A DNA stretch of 46,255 bases from assembly GCA_031269735.1 (NCBI GenBank), contig JAISYS010000043.1, positions 1 to 46,255 of the forward strand. The letters are read 5' to 3'. The notes under the pieces are model-generated. The model was not told the origin of the DNA, searched no databases, and worked only from the letters and a program-made list of their open reading frames with translations. Below, piece after piece: positions 18,057-25,650 of this stretch (position 1 is the first letter of the stretch; the number at the start of each line of letters is the position of its first letter). The position numbers were made by a program, and so were the translations under genes. This stretch comes from Candidatus Endomicrobiellum cubanum. Its GTDB lineage: Bacteria > Elusimicrobiota > Endomicrobiia > Endomicrobiales > Endomicrobiaceae.

Positions 18057-18309
18057 TTATCTTGTAATTATCAATACAATCTGCAAGCTCAGCTTGCTAA
18101 TGCAAGAGTCGCTGTTGTTTACGAAAGCAAAGCAAAAAAAGAAGTTATATCTTGCCGTTAAGTCTTTTAAAAAATAGGGAAAGAAGTTGCAACATACAGG
18201 GTCGTTGTTTGTCTTTTCGATTCTTTTTATCTTTGTGGACAAGTCGGCAAAGCAGTAAATAACAGAAATAAGTTTATGGGAGTAGAATTAGTAAAATTAA
18301 GCAATGAAA
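18057..18309 (+). other. Unassigned, apparently decayed stretch
   Basis: Short open segments in one frame read QAQLANARVAVVYESKAKK and, after two stops, VNNRNKFMGVELVKLSNEK. They look like protein but I cannot place them in a family. I see no RNA gene, repeat or clear promoter. The stretch separates the ATPase gene from the IS30 remnant. Confidence 0.25.
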
Positions 18310-18432
18310 AAATACAGGAGAATAAGCAGCGGAGCGCAATGAAATAGAAATAGTAGTGCGATTATCCGCTATGTCTTGCCTAAAGAAACTAATTTTGATA
18401 CCATAACAGATGACGAACTTGCAAAAGTGGAA
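18310..18432 (+). mobile_element. IS30-family transposase C-terminal remnant
   Basis: The frame reads NRNSSAIIRYVLPKETNF then DTITDDELAKVE. This follows the IS30 C-terminal consensus NENTNGLIRxYLPKGTxF...TDEELxxVE up to the point where the IS30 NNRPRK motif should begin. A TGA interrupts it near 18340. The rest of the transposase is missing. It is fused in frame to the peptide gene that follows, so the element or a deletion replaced that gene's 5' end. Confidence 0.6.
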
Positions 18433-18582
18433 ATTTTACATCTTACAAAGTTAGATTATGAAGATTACAAGTTAAATGACGATGAATGTGCTTGTGCAGG
18501 TTATGAAGGATATTGTGCCACATTAGTTTCGCCACCACGACCCCAACCTTCCCTTCCACCACCAAGTCCACGGCCATTTTAA
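18376..18582 (+). CDS. Proline-rich RiPP precursor-like peptide, 5' end replaced by IS30
   Basis: From about 18433 the frame encodes roughly 49 residues. An acidic leader-like part (TKLDYEDYKLNDDE) is followed by a Cys/Gly/Tyr patch (CACAGYEGYC) and a proline-rich end (LVSPPRPQPSLPPPSPRPF). It lies directly before a radical SAM/SPASM maturase and an ABC exporter, the standard layout of a RiPP locus, and a hairpin separates it from the maturase. A second copy of the core end lies at 16003-16064. The native start is lost to the IS30 fusion; the TTG at 18376 is only the computed start. I know of no named RiPP family with this core. The precursor role is inference. Confidence 0.55.
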   Translation: MPKETNFDTITDDELAKVEILHLTKLDYEDYKLNDDECACAGYEGYCATLVSPPRPQPSLPPPSPRPF

Positions 18583-18597
18583 TTTGTAGATATTATG

Positions 18598-18638
18598 ATA
18601 AATGCCTCATGGTGCTTTCTGTACTATGAGGCATTTAT
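18598..18638 (+). terminator. 13 bp hairpin between peptide gene and maturase
   Basis: ATAAATGCCTCAT (18598-18610) and ATGAGGCATTTAT (18626-18638) form a perfect 13 bp stem with a 15 nt loop. No T-run follows, so it is more likely a transcript-stabilising or partial-readthrough hairpin than a full terminator. Such hairpins are common between short peptide genes and their downstream enzymes. Confidence 0.6.
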
Positions 18639-18652
18639 TCAGGAGATTGTAT

Positions 18653-19988
18653 ATGCAAAAAATTAAGATTTCTCAGTATAATTTTGTTGTTAATTTAGAT
18701 AGAGATAATTTATTGCTTTATAATAGTAAAAATAATAATTTAGTTAAATTAAAACTTTGATTATGTAATAAAAGTCAATAGTAACAGTATTGCTAATTTA
18801 GGAATTGATAATGATTTTAAAAAACTTTGTGAATTAGGTTTTTTTGTAAATTGTAATAGAGATGAAAAAAATGAAGTTATAATTAATTTTGAGAAAAATA
18901 GATATTATTATAATAGCCTAAATTTGACTATAGCGGTTACAAATGAATGTAACTTGAATTGTATATTTTGTTATGTAAATAAAAAGAAAATATATAAGTT
19001 TTCATTTGAAACTCATAAGAATATTATTGGTTTTATAAAGTATTATTATGAAAAATATAAAATTAAAAAATTATTTATAACATGGACGGGAGGAGAACCA
19101 CTAGTTGAATTCGATAATATTGTAAAGTTGTCTGAAGAAATTATTAACTTTTGTTGTATAAATGATATTAGATTTTGAGTCTAACATTATAACAAATGCT
19201 GTTTTATTAAATGAAACTGTTATAAAAAAATTAAAAGAAATAAATATTACTAATATACAAATTTCTATAGAGCCAACAGAAATTTTAGATTTACTGAGTA
19301 GACCTATTAAAAATACAAATAAATCAAATTTTAATAATACTTATGAGAACATAAAAAATGTAGCTGGATTAATACCAATTGTTTTAAGAATTGCCTTGTC
19401 AAAAAGAAATTTCACTCAAATTGTCAACTTTGCTATAAGATTAAAAAACGACAATTTATTATCCAATAATGTAAACTTCGCTTTAGGACCTTTACATATC
19501 CCTTACCTAAATTCAAATTTAGATTTTAGTATTCTAAGCGATGTCTTAGATTCTAGAGATTATTCTAGAATATATTTTAGTATTTATGAGGAATTACTTA
19601 ATAAAAACATCATTAAATTTACTCCTTATCCATCATTATATAATGAATGCGGAGCTTATAAAAGCAATGTGTTTAGCGGGGATGCTAAAGGAGATATTTT
19701 AAATGTTTTGAAAATGTATTTGAAATGTCAGAATCTATAGGAAATATTAGAAATAAAAATATAAGCTTAATTTATAAACGTACCGACTGGATAAAGAAAG
19801 CTTTTGATTTTGAGAAATTAGAATGTTATCATTGTAAACTATTGCCAGTATGCAAAGGTGGATGTAATATGGTAAGGAGATTTAAAAATGAGAGTAATAT
19901 AGGAAATTTTTTAGAACTGGGTTGTAATGAATGGAAGTATGAGAAAGGATTGAAGTTATACTATAAAAGTATAAAAGAAAATGCCTAA
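18653..19988 (+). pseudogene. Radical SAM/SPASM peptide maturase, three frameshifts
   Basis: The start is ATG 18653 behind AGGAG. Joining frames gives a protein of about 445 residues. An N-terminal peptide-binding-like region comes first, then the radical SAM core with CNLNCIFCY (CxxxCxxC, from 18948) and TWTGGEP, then a SPASM domain (NECGAYKSN, an FKCF region, CYHCKLLPVCKGGC, and a final Cys in LGCNEW). Such enzymes use SAM radicals to crosslink or epimerise peptides. Frame breaks lie near 18757, 19176 and 19698; two look like single-base losses in T or A runs. All iron-sulfur cysteines survive across frames, so inactivation is recent, or the breaks are sequence errors. It overlaps the exporter gene by 8 bp. 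Confidence 0.82.
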
Positions 19989-21600
19989 AATTAATATTAT
20001 ACTTAGTCTTTTTAAAAATTACAAAATAGAAGTTTTGCAGTATTTTTGTATTGACATTTTGCTGAAATTTATAAATATAGTAACTGCTTTTTTTATGATG
20101 ATTTTTGTAGACACAATTAATATTAGCACTAGTTTTATTTTGGCTTTTGTGATTTTATATATTTCTGTATTAATTTTTAGTTCAATTTCTACGTTATTTA
20201 AAACGCTTACTTTATATTTATTAGAAAACAAAGTTTTGTTTGATTTTAGAAAAATAATTTTAACAAAATTCTTAAACTCTAAATACGACAGGAGAAGTAC
20301 TTTCAATAAAGGGCCATATTTGTCTCAGAGAATCTTAAGTGACACAGGGCTTGTGAATAGTTTATTTATAGAGCCGATAGCAAAAAGTCTAAGTTCAATA
20401 ATTTTTTTAAGTATCCTACTGCCAATTTTTTTACAATTTAATTTTTTAATTATTTTATTAGTTATTTTAAGTGCTGTTTTCCCTTACCTATTTTCTTCTT
20501 TTTTTAATAGAAAAAATCGGTATTTTACATATAAATATCAAGAAGCATATGCTTTATATTCTTCAAAATTATCGGACACGATAGATTCTACTAAAGAAAT
20601 CAAACTTTTTAATATATATCAAAAAGAAATAGATAAATTTGATTCTGCTACTGAAAATCTTATTTCAATGAATACAAATGCCCTTTTTTGGGGATATACA
20701 TCTGGACAATTTAGTGTAGCTTTACAACATGTTATTATTGGAATTTTGCTTGGATTTTTAGGGTATCAAGTTCAGGAAAAAGTTATTAGTTTAGGTCAAG
20801 CAATCTTTATTTGTGGTATATCTAATAATCTTTTTTACGTTATTAGTGATTTTTGGCAATTTTATTTTTTAACCAAAAACTCTAAAGTACCTTGAAAAAG
20901 AATTAAAAAAATATTGCTTGTAGAGCATGAAAATGAGAGTTTTAGAAATAATGGATTTAACTACAAAATTAAAAAGATTGAAAATATAATCTTTAAACAT
21001 GTTGTAGTAGAAAAAAAAGATAAGGTTATATTGAGAAATTTAAATTTTAAAGTTAATTTGAATGATAAAGTTGCTTTAATTGGGCGCACTGGAGCTGGTA
21101 AAACTACAGTTTTAAATCTAATGCTATTTTTTGATAGGATATCATCTGGGGAGATTTTAATAAATGATATAGATTTATATGATATAAATATTAAGAACCT
21201 TAGGTCTAAAATATCATATTTTACGCAAGATTCTTTTTTATTTAATAGAACTATAAAAAAAAATATTTTATTATATTTAGATTATAATAATCCGATAATA
21301 TGTCAAAAATATTTAGAAGTTTTAAAAATATGTGAACTTGACAATTTGGATGATAGCAAAGTTGTAGGCAATAGAGGAGTTTTTGTGTCAGGGGGAGAAA
21401 AACAAAGGATAGCTTTAGCAAGATGTTTAATGAAAGATTTTGATGTTTTAGTGTTAGATGAATTTGGAAATTCTATTAACGAAAATATGGGAATAGAAAT
21501 TTATAAGAACTTAATTGATTTTTATAAAGACAAGATTATTATTGCAGTTTCTCACAGAGCAAATATTGCTAATTTATTTCAAAAAAAGATTCAATTATAA
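19981..21600 (+). pseudogene. Peptide-type ABC exporter (TMD-NBD) with one in-frame stop
   Basis: A single frame of 540 codons encodes an exporter half-transporter. About six membrane spans occupy residues 1-300. The NBD has Walker A GRTGAGKTT, Q-loop FTQDSF, signature VSGGEKQR, Walker B VLVLDEFGN and H-loop SHR. Only a TGA at 20893-20895, between the two domains, breaks it. The flanking frame is unchanged, which indicates one point mutation rather than an indel. No C39 peptidase domain is present. Its place after the maturase suggests export of the modified peptide. Reinitiation at 20914 could still make a free NBD. Confidence 0.85.
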
Positions 21601-21616
21601 AATTTTTGGAGAGCAA

Positions 21617-21934
21617 GTGATCCAAAAGAAGCTATTTTTTCTAAATAATTTTGTTATAGCAGTATCTATAGTTTTTATGATTATTTTTTTTATTCCAATA
21701 TTTAGAGTTGATTTACCATTAGATTATAAAATTAATGATAGTAAGTTGATAATAAATATAGAAAGATTAGATATAGAAAAAGATTTATTTGTAAACTTTA
21801 AAAATAATGAAATGATTATAATAAGTCGGGATAATGGTAATTTAAAAATTGATAAATCTGATATTTGTAATAATCAAATTATTTTAGATATACAGCAATT
21901 GAACATAGAAAATGAGTTGAAAAGTTTATTATAA
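21617..21934 (+). CDS. Small membrane-anchored protein of the peptide locus
   Basis: A GTG at 21617 behind TTGGAGAG starts a 105-residue protein. One membrane span (about residues 10-31) is followed by an extracytoplasmic region rich in Ile, Asn and Asp with short beta-like repeats (LIINIERLDIEK, NGNLKIDKSD, ILDIQQLNIE). I do not recognise the family. Position right after the exporter suggests a transport accessory, like a short membrane-fusion-type protein, or an immunity protein. Both are guesses. It appears intact. Confidence 0.55.
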   Translation: MIQKKLFFLNNFVIAVSIVFMIIFFIPIFRVDLPLDYKINDSKLIINIERLDIEKDLFVNFKNNEMIIISRDNGNLKIDKSDICNNQIILDIQQLNIENELKSLL

Positions 21935-21998
21935 ATTTAAAAAAAGTGTTATGGATTATATTATAAAAAGTAGAAGAAAAATATGAAATTAGCAAAAA

Positions 21999-22052
21999 GG
22001 GTATCTCTAAACCTCCTAATAAGAATATGCGTTAAGGTTTTTAGAGACGCCC
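21999..22052. repeat. 54 bp internally deleted copy of the dispersed inverted-repeat element
   Basis: It begins GGGTATCTCTAAACC and ends GGTTTTTAGAGACGCCC, so the ends are inverted repeats. Its reverse strand shares 26 consecutive bases with the left end of the element at 43042 (TCTAAAAACCTTAACGCATA and the next six bases). It lies 22 bp before uvrB. Confidence 0.75.
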
Positions 22053-22074
22053 AAATAATAATGGATTTGTAAAA

Positions 22075-24084
22075 ATGGAAAAATTTAAGTTAGTTTCTAA
22101 ATTTAAGCCGTCTGGGGATCAGCCACAGGCAATAGAGAAACTGTACAATAATTATTTAAACGATAAAAAATCTCAAGTATTGCTTGGTGTTACAGGATCT
22201 GGAAAAACTTTTGTTATGGCAAACCTTATTGAAAAACTTCAAAAACCAACATTAATAATATCTCCAAATAAAATTTTAGCAGCTCAAACTTACGCTGAGT
22301 TTAGATCCTTTTTCCCTAATAATGCTGTAGAGTATTTTATATCTTATTATGATTATTATCAACCAGAAGCTTATATACCATCAAGCGATACATATATAGA
22401 AAAAGACGCTTCAATAAATGATCATATAGATAGACTGCGCCTTAAAGCTACTACCTCACTTCTTGAAAGAAAAGATGTCATAGTAGTAGCTTCTGTTTCT
22501 TGTATATATAATTTAGGTTCTCCTAAAGATTATCAGAATATGTGTATTGAAATAGTTGTTGGTAAAGATAAACCAATGGATGCGCTTTTAAATGAACTTA
22601 TATCTTGTCACTATGAAAGAAACAATGTAGAGTTTATTAGAGGAAAATTTAGAGTAAAAGGTGACACAATAGAAATTTTTCCTGCATATCTTGAGACAGC
22701 ATTAAGAGTTGAATTTTTTGGAGATACTATAGAAAGTATAAAAGATTTTAATCCAGTTACAGGAGAAATTATTTCTAAAAAAGAAAAAGCATATATTTAT
22801 CCTGCCAAGCTTTTTGTAGTTAGTAAAGAGAAAATTGATAAAGCTATAAAAACTATAGAAATTGAATTAGAAGAACGCCTTAAAGTATTAAGATCTAAAA
22901 ATAAACTTTTAGAAGCTCAACGTTTAAAACAAAGAACTAAATATGATATGGAAATGTTAAAAGAGACTGGTTTTTGTAATGGTGTTGAAAATTATTCAAG
23001 GCATCTTTCTGGGAATTTACCTGGAGTTAGGCCAACTACTTTAATAGATTATTTTTTGCAAGAAAGTGACGATTTTTTAATGATAGCTGACGAATCTCAT
23101 ATTTTGATACCTCAAATAAGAGGGATGTATGAAGGGGATAGAAGTAGAAAACAGACTCTTGTTGATTTTGGTTTTAGATTGCCGTCAGCTTTAGATAATA
23201 GGCCTATGAGGTTTGAAGAATTTGAGAGTTTAATAAGAAAATTTATGATGGTTTCTGCTACTCCAGGTGCCTATGAGTTAGGAAGAAGTAAGAATAATAT
23301 AGTAGATTTAATTATTAGACCTACAGGCTTGATAGATCCAGAAGTTATTATACGTCCTATAAATGGGCAAATACATGATTTAATGGATGAAATTAAAAAA
23401 ACTGTTACTAAAAAACAAAGAGTGTTGGTAACTACTCTAACAAAAAAAATGTCGGAAGATTTGACTGCTTATCTTAAAGAAAAAAATTTTAGAGTAGAGT
23501 ATTTACACTCAGAAATAGATGCTTTGACAAGAATAGAATTACTTAAAAATTTACGTCTTGGAAAATTTGATGTTTTAGTAGGAATAAATCTTTTAAGAGA
23601 AGGTTTAGATTTGCCAGAAGTTTCGTTAGTTGTAGTTTTAGATGCAGATAAAGAAGGTTTTTTGCGCTCAGAGTCAACTTTAATACAGATTTGTGGAAGA
23701 GCAGCAAGAAATATTGATGGACGCGTAATCTTTTATGCCGATACTATAACAGGTTCAATGCAAAAAGCGTTAACTGAAATGGCAAGGCGTAGAGCAAAAC
23801 AATTAGACTATAATAAACAAAATAATATTAAACCAACAACAATAATTAAAGCTGTTAATGAACTTGAAGAGTTTAAAAACTTGTCAAAAAAAGAATCTCT
23901 TACACATATGTTGTCTGAAGAAAAGTTTGATTATAAAGTTACTAAAAAAAATATAGATTCAATAATTAAAGATTTAGAAGTACAAATGAAAGCAGCAGCA
24001 GAAAGTTTAGATTTTGAGTCTGCTGCTATTTTAAGAGATAGAATGTTAGAGCTTAAGGATATGAAATCTAGTAAACAAAAATAG
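22075..24084 (+). CDS. uvrB: Excinuclease ABC subunit B
   Basis: UvrB is the damage-verifying helicase-like subunit of nucleotide excision repair, loaded by UvrA and partnered by UvrC. The 669-residue length is normal. It shows Walker A GVTGSGKT at about residue 38, the damage-probing beta-hairpin YYDYYQPEAYIP near 91, Walker B DESH, the helicase motifs VGINLLREGLDLPE and QICGRAARN, and a C-terminal UVR motif (AAESLDFESAAILRD). Its TAG stop lies inside a terminator stem. Confidence 0.97.
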   Translation: MEKFKLVSKFKPSGDQPQAIEKLYNNYLNDKKSQVLLGVTGSGKTFVMANLIEKLQKPTLIISPNKILAAQTYAEFRSFFPNNAVEYFISYYDYYQPEAYIPSSDTYIEKDASINDHIDRLRLKATTSLLERKDVIVVASVSCIYNLGSPKDYQNMCIEIVVGKDKPMDALLNELISCHYERNNVEFIRGKFRVKGDTIEIFPAYLETALRVEFFGDTIESIKDFNPVTGEIISKKEKAYIYPAKLFVVSKEKIDKAIKTIEIELEERLKVLRSKNKLLEAQRLKQRTKYDMEMLKETGFCNGVENYSRHLSGNLPGVRPTTLIDYFLQESDDFLMIADESHILIPQIRGMYEGDRSRKQTLVDFGFRLPSALDNRPMRFEEFESLIRKFMMVSATPGAYELGRSKNNIVDLIIRPTGLIDPEVIIRPINGQIHDLMDEIKKTVTKKQRVLVTTLTKKMSEDLTAYLKEKNFRVEYLHSEIDALTRIELLKNLRLGKFDVLVGINLLREGLDLPEVSLVVVLDADKEGFLRSESTLIQICGRAARNIDGRVIFYADTITGSMQKALTEMARRRAKQLDYNKQNNIKPTTIIKAVNELEEFKNLSKKESLTHMLSEEKFDYKVTKKNIDSIIKDLEVQMKAAAESLDFESAAILRDRMLELKDMKSSKQK

Positions 24085-24113
24085 CGCTAGCCAATAAAAA
24101 TCTAGCGCTATTT
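24079..24113. terminator. Terminator shared by uvrB and the convergent secreted-protein gene
   Basis: AAATAGCGCTAG (24079-24090) pairs perfectly with CTAGCGCTATTT (24102-24113), a 12 bp stem with an 11 nt loop. A-rich and T-rich flanks on the two sides allow use in both directions between convergent genes. Confidence 0.75.
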
Positions 24114-24129
24114 TAAAATTTAGTTAATA

Positions 24130-24450
24130 TTAAGATTTCTTTGAAAATGCTCTTTTTATGAATTCATAAAAAGAGCAACATGTATCGACTGCTTCAGCTG
24201 CCTGTGTTATAACTTGTTGACCTTGTTCTAGGATTTGTTGTCCAGTTTGGAAAGCATTTGTCACATCTTGGATGTCTAGGCTACGGTTAAGTTCACTATC
24301 TACCCTTGCCGGGTTTACGATTGTGATATCTCCACCTGCAAGTAGAAGATCCCCATTTTCATTTATTGTGCCATCTTGTCCTGGGCCGCCCGCAAAAGAG
24401 ATAGAACACGCAAAAGCTACGGAGGAAAGTACAGATACAAATTTAATCAT
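24130..24450 (-). CDS. Small secreted protein of unknown function
   Basis: The 106-residue product starts at the ATG at 24450 behind a strong GGAGG site; the longer upstream frame is unlikely. Residues 1-21 are a signal peptide (MIKFVSVLSSVAFACSISFA). The mature part begins GGPGQDGTINENGDLLLAGGD, then has a Gln-rich helical stretch (about 66-88) and a C-terminal CC pair in DTCCSFYEF. I recognise no family. It may be a surface or periplasmic protein specific to this lineage. Confidence 0.65.
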   Translation of the reverse strand: MIKFVSVLSSVAFACSISFAGGPGQDGTINENGDLLLAGGDITIVNPARVDSELNRSLDIQDVTNAFQTGQQILEQGQQVITQAAEAVDTCCSFYEFIKRAFSKKS

Positions 24451-24563
24451 TTTGAGCCTCCTTGTTAAAATTAAACTCAAAAATCTCAAAAGCGGCACCT
24501 GTGCTAGTATCATAATCTAAAAATAAAAAAATGCCAAGTAAATTTATTGCGAAATTTACTTTA

Positions 24564-24582
24564 AGGGTTTTAGACAGACCCT
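24564..24582. repeat. Solitary terminal repeat of the dispersed element
   Basis: AGGGTTTTAGACAGACCCT matches the right-end repeat of the elements near 36931 and 40243 and is itself nearly palindromic. It lies about 34 bp before a promoter. Confidence 0.5.
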
Positions 24583-24615
24583 ATACATTTTTAGTTGATG
24601 TTATAACGATAACAT

Positions 24616-24644
24616 TTGACATGTTTTTATATTTATGTTAAAAT
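24616..24644 (+). promoter_or_regulatory. Strong sigma-70-type promoter
   Basis: TTGACA (24616-24621), a 17 bp spacer and TAAAAT (24639-24644) are near consensus. The next ATG is at 24651, only 6 bp past the -10 element, so the transcript would have almost no leader. Confidence 0.75.
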
Positions 24645-24650
24645 CAAAAA

Positions 24651-24926
24651 ATGAAATGTGGTGAGTTGATATTAATTATTGTACTTAGTATCATAGCTAT
24701 ATCTGTAGTTATTGGCGTAGTTTATTTTATCTTGGCGTTAGCTCAGATTAAAAAAACTGCTATAGAGATTGAAATGGCTGCTAAGAAGATTAATATTGAA
24801 CTTGATCTTGTAAATAAAGTTTCTTGTAAGGTTGCTTCAATAAGTGAAAAGATGTCATCTCCAGTTGCTTCAATAATTTCTCTTCTTTTTTACGCTGTTT
24901 CTAGTATTAATAAAAAGAAAAAATAG
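24651..24926 (+). CDS. Small membrane protein, DUF948-like
   Basis: This 91-residue protein has an N-terminal membrane span (about 5-30) followed by an amphipathic helical region with a basic C-terminus (NKKKK). It resembles the short DUF948-type proteins often paired with YtxH-domain proteins, which is the next gene here. Function is unknown; envelope stress roles are suggested for relatives. No Shine-Dalgarno precedes the ATG, and the promoter -10 ends 6 bp upstream, so translation may be leaderless. Confidence 0.6.
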   Translation: MKCGELILIIVLSIIAISVVIGVVYFILALAQIKKTAIEIEMAAKKINIELDLVNKVSCKVASISEKMSSPVASIISLLFYAVSSINKKKK

Positions 24927-24941
24927 GTATAAGGAGAAATG

Positions 24942-25226
24942 ATGAGTGATAATAAAGGTACGTTCTTAGCTTTTATTTTAGGTGGAATAATTGGCGTAGC
25001 AGTCGGGGTTTTATATGCTCCTAAATCTGGTAAAGAAACTAGAAAAAGTATTAGAAGGTTAAGTGAAGATATTGTTGATAATGTAAATGATTTGGGTGAA
25101 GATATTGCTAAAGCTGGGAAAAGAATTTATGAAGAAGGTCGTGAGAAAGTTTTGTCAGGTAGAGATAAGGTAAGTGAAGCATTTGATGTTGGCAAAAAGG
25201 CTTTTGAAAAATATACTAAAAGTTAA
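24942..25226 (+). CDS. YtxH-domain protein
   Basis: The 94-residue protein has one glycine-rich N-terminal membrane segment (FLAFILGGIIGVAVGVLYAPKSGKETR), the YtxH signature, and a long charged helix. The ATG at 24942 is 5 nt from AAGGAG and fits better than the ATG at 24939. It is likely co-transcribed with the preceding small membrane protein. The exact function is unknown; family members are linked to stress in other bacteria. Confidence 0.8.
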   Translation: MSDNKGTFLAFILGGIIGVAVGVLYAPKSGKETRKSIRRLSEDIVDNVNDLGEDIAKAGKRIYEEGREKVLSGRDKVSEAFDVGKKAFEKYTKS

Positions 25227-25237
25227 ATAGACTTTAT

Positions 25238-25310
25238 GCTGAGGTAGCTCAGTCGGTAGAGCACAGGTCTGAAAAACCTGGTGTCGACAGTTCGATTCTG
25301 TCCCTCAGCA
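25238..25310 (+). tRNA. tRNA-Phe (GAA)
   Basis: A 73 nt cloverleaf: acceptor GCTGAGG pairs with CCTCAGC, D-arm AGCTCAGTCGGTAGAGC, anticodon stem CAGGT/ACCTG with loop CTGAAAA (anticodon GAA), and T-loop TTCGATT. The 3' CCA is not encoded. It lies 12 bp after the YtxH gene. Confidence 0.96.
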
Positions 25311-25332
25311 TGTTTTTTTATTTTGCCTTTAT

Positions 25333-25405
25333 GCCGATGTAGCTCAGCTGGTAGAGCAATTGCTTCGTAAGCAATGGGTCGGAGGTTCAAATCCTCTCAT
25401 CGGCT
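25333..25405 (+). tRNA. tRNA-Thr (CGT)
   Basis: A 73 nt cloverleaf: acceptor GCCGATG pairs with CATCGGC, anticodon stem ATTGC/GCAAT with loop TTCGTAA (anticodon CGT, reads ACG), and T-loop TTCAAAT. CCA is not encoded. It is 22 bp after tRNA-Phe and probably shares its transcript. Confidence 0.95.
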
Positions 25406-25420
25406 GTTTATATAAAAATT

Positions 25421-25449
25421 CTTCGTCATTTTTGACGAGGTTTTTTTTA
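25421..25449 (+). terminator. Terminator of the tRNA pair
   Basis: CTTCGTCA and TGACGAGG form an 8 bp stem (one G-T pair) with a TTTT loop, followed by eight T residues. Confidence 0.85.
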
Positions 25450-25547
25450 TTTGGCTTTTAAATCCTTAAAATTTTTCAAAAAGGTATTTTCAGCTAGTTT
25501 TATTTATAGGTTTACCAAAATAATAGTAGAAGTAAATTTTTATTTAA

Positions 25548-25601
25548 TTGACAAAACTATGTGTATGTTGTAGTATTGTTTGTAATACTACATATAGTGT
25601 A
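25548..25601 (+). promoter_or_regulatory. nrdR-nrdJ promoter with two NrdR boxes
   Basis: TTGACA (25548-25553), a 17 bp spacer and TAGTAT (25571-25576) form a promoter. TACTACATATAGTGTA (25586-25601) closely fits the NrdR box (ACACTATATATAGTGT-like). A weaker match, AACTATGTGTATGTTG, lies 31 bp upstream (25555-25570) inside the spacer. Paired boxes about three helical turns apart are the known NrdR operator arrangement. Repressor bound here would cover the promoter, giving autoregulation. Confidence 0.7.
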
Positions 25602-25650
25602 TTTTAAAGCAAATATGGTTTTTAGAGAAATCCAAGAGTAAGGAAAAAAC

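Noticed and set aside
20893-20895. Possible recoding of TGA as an amino acid in the ABC exporter
   Set aside because: TGA ends other intact genes in the window (for example the HAD hydrolase at 37585-37587) and the upstream maturase also has frameshifts, so a nonsense mutation in a decaying locus is simpler.
21515-21616. Longer N-terminus of the small membrane protein (ATG at 21515)
   Set aside because: It would overlap the exporter ATPase end by 86 bp, and the GTG at 21617 has a good ribosome site right before a membrane-anchor start.
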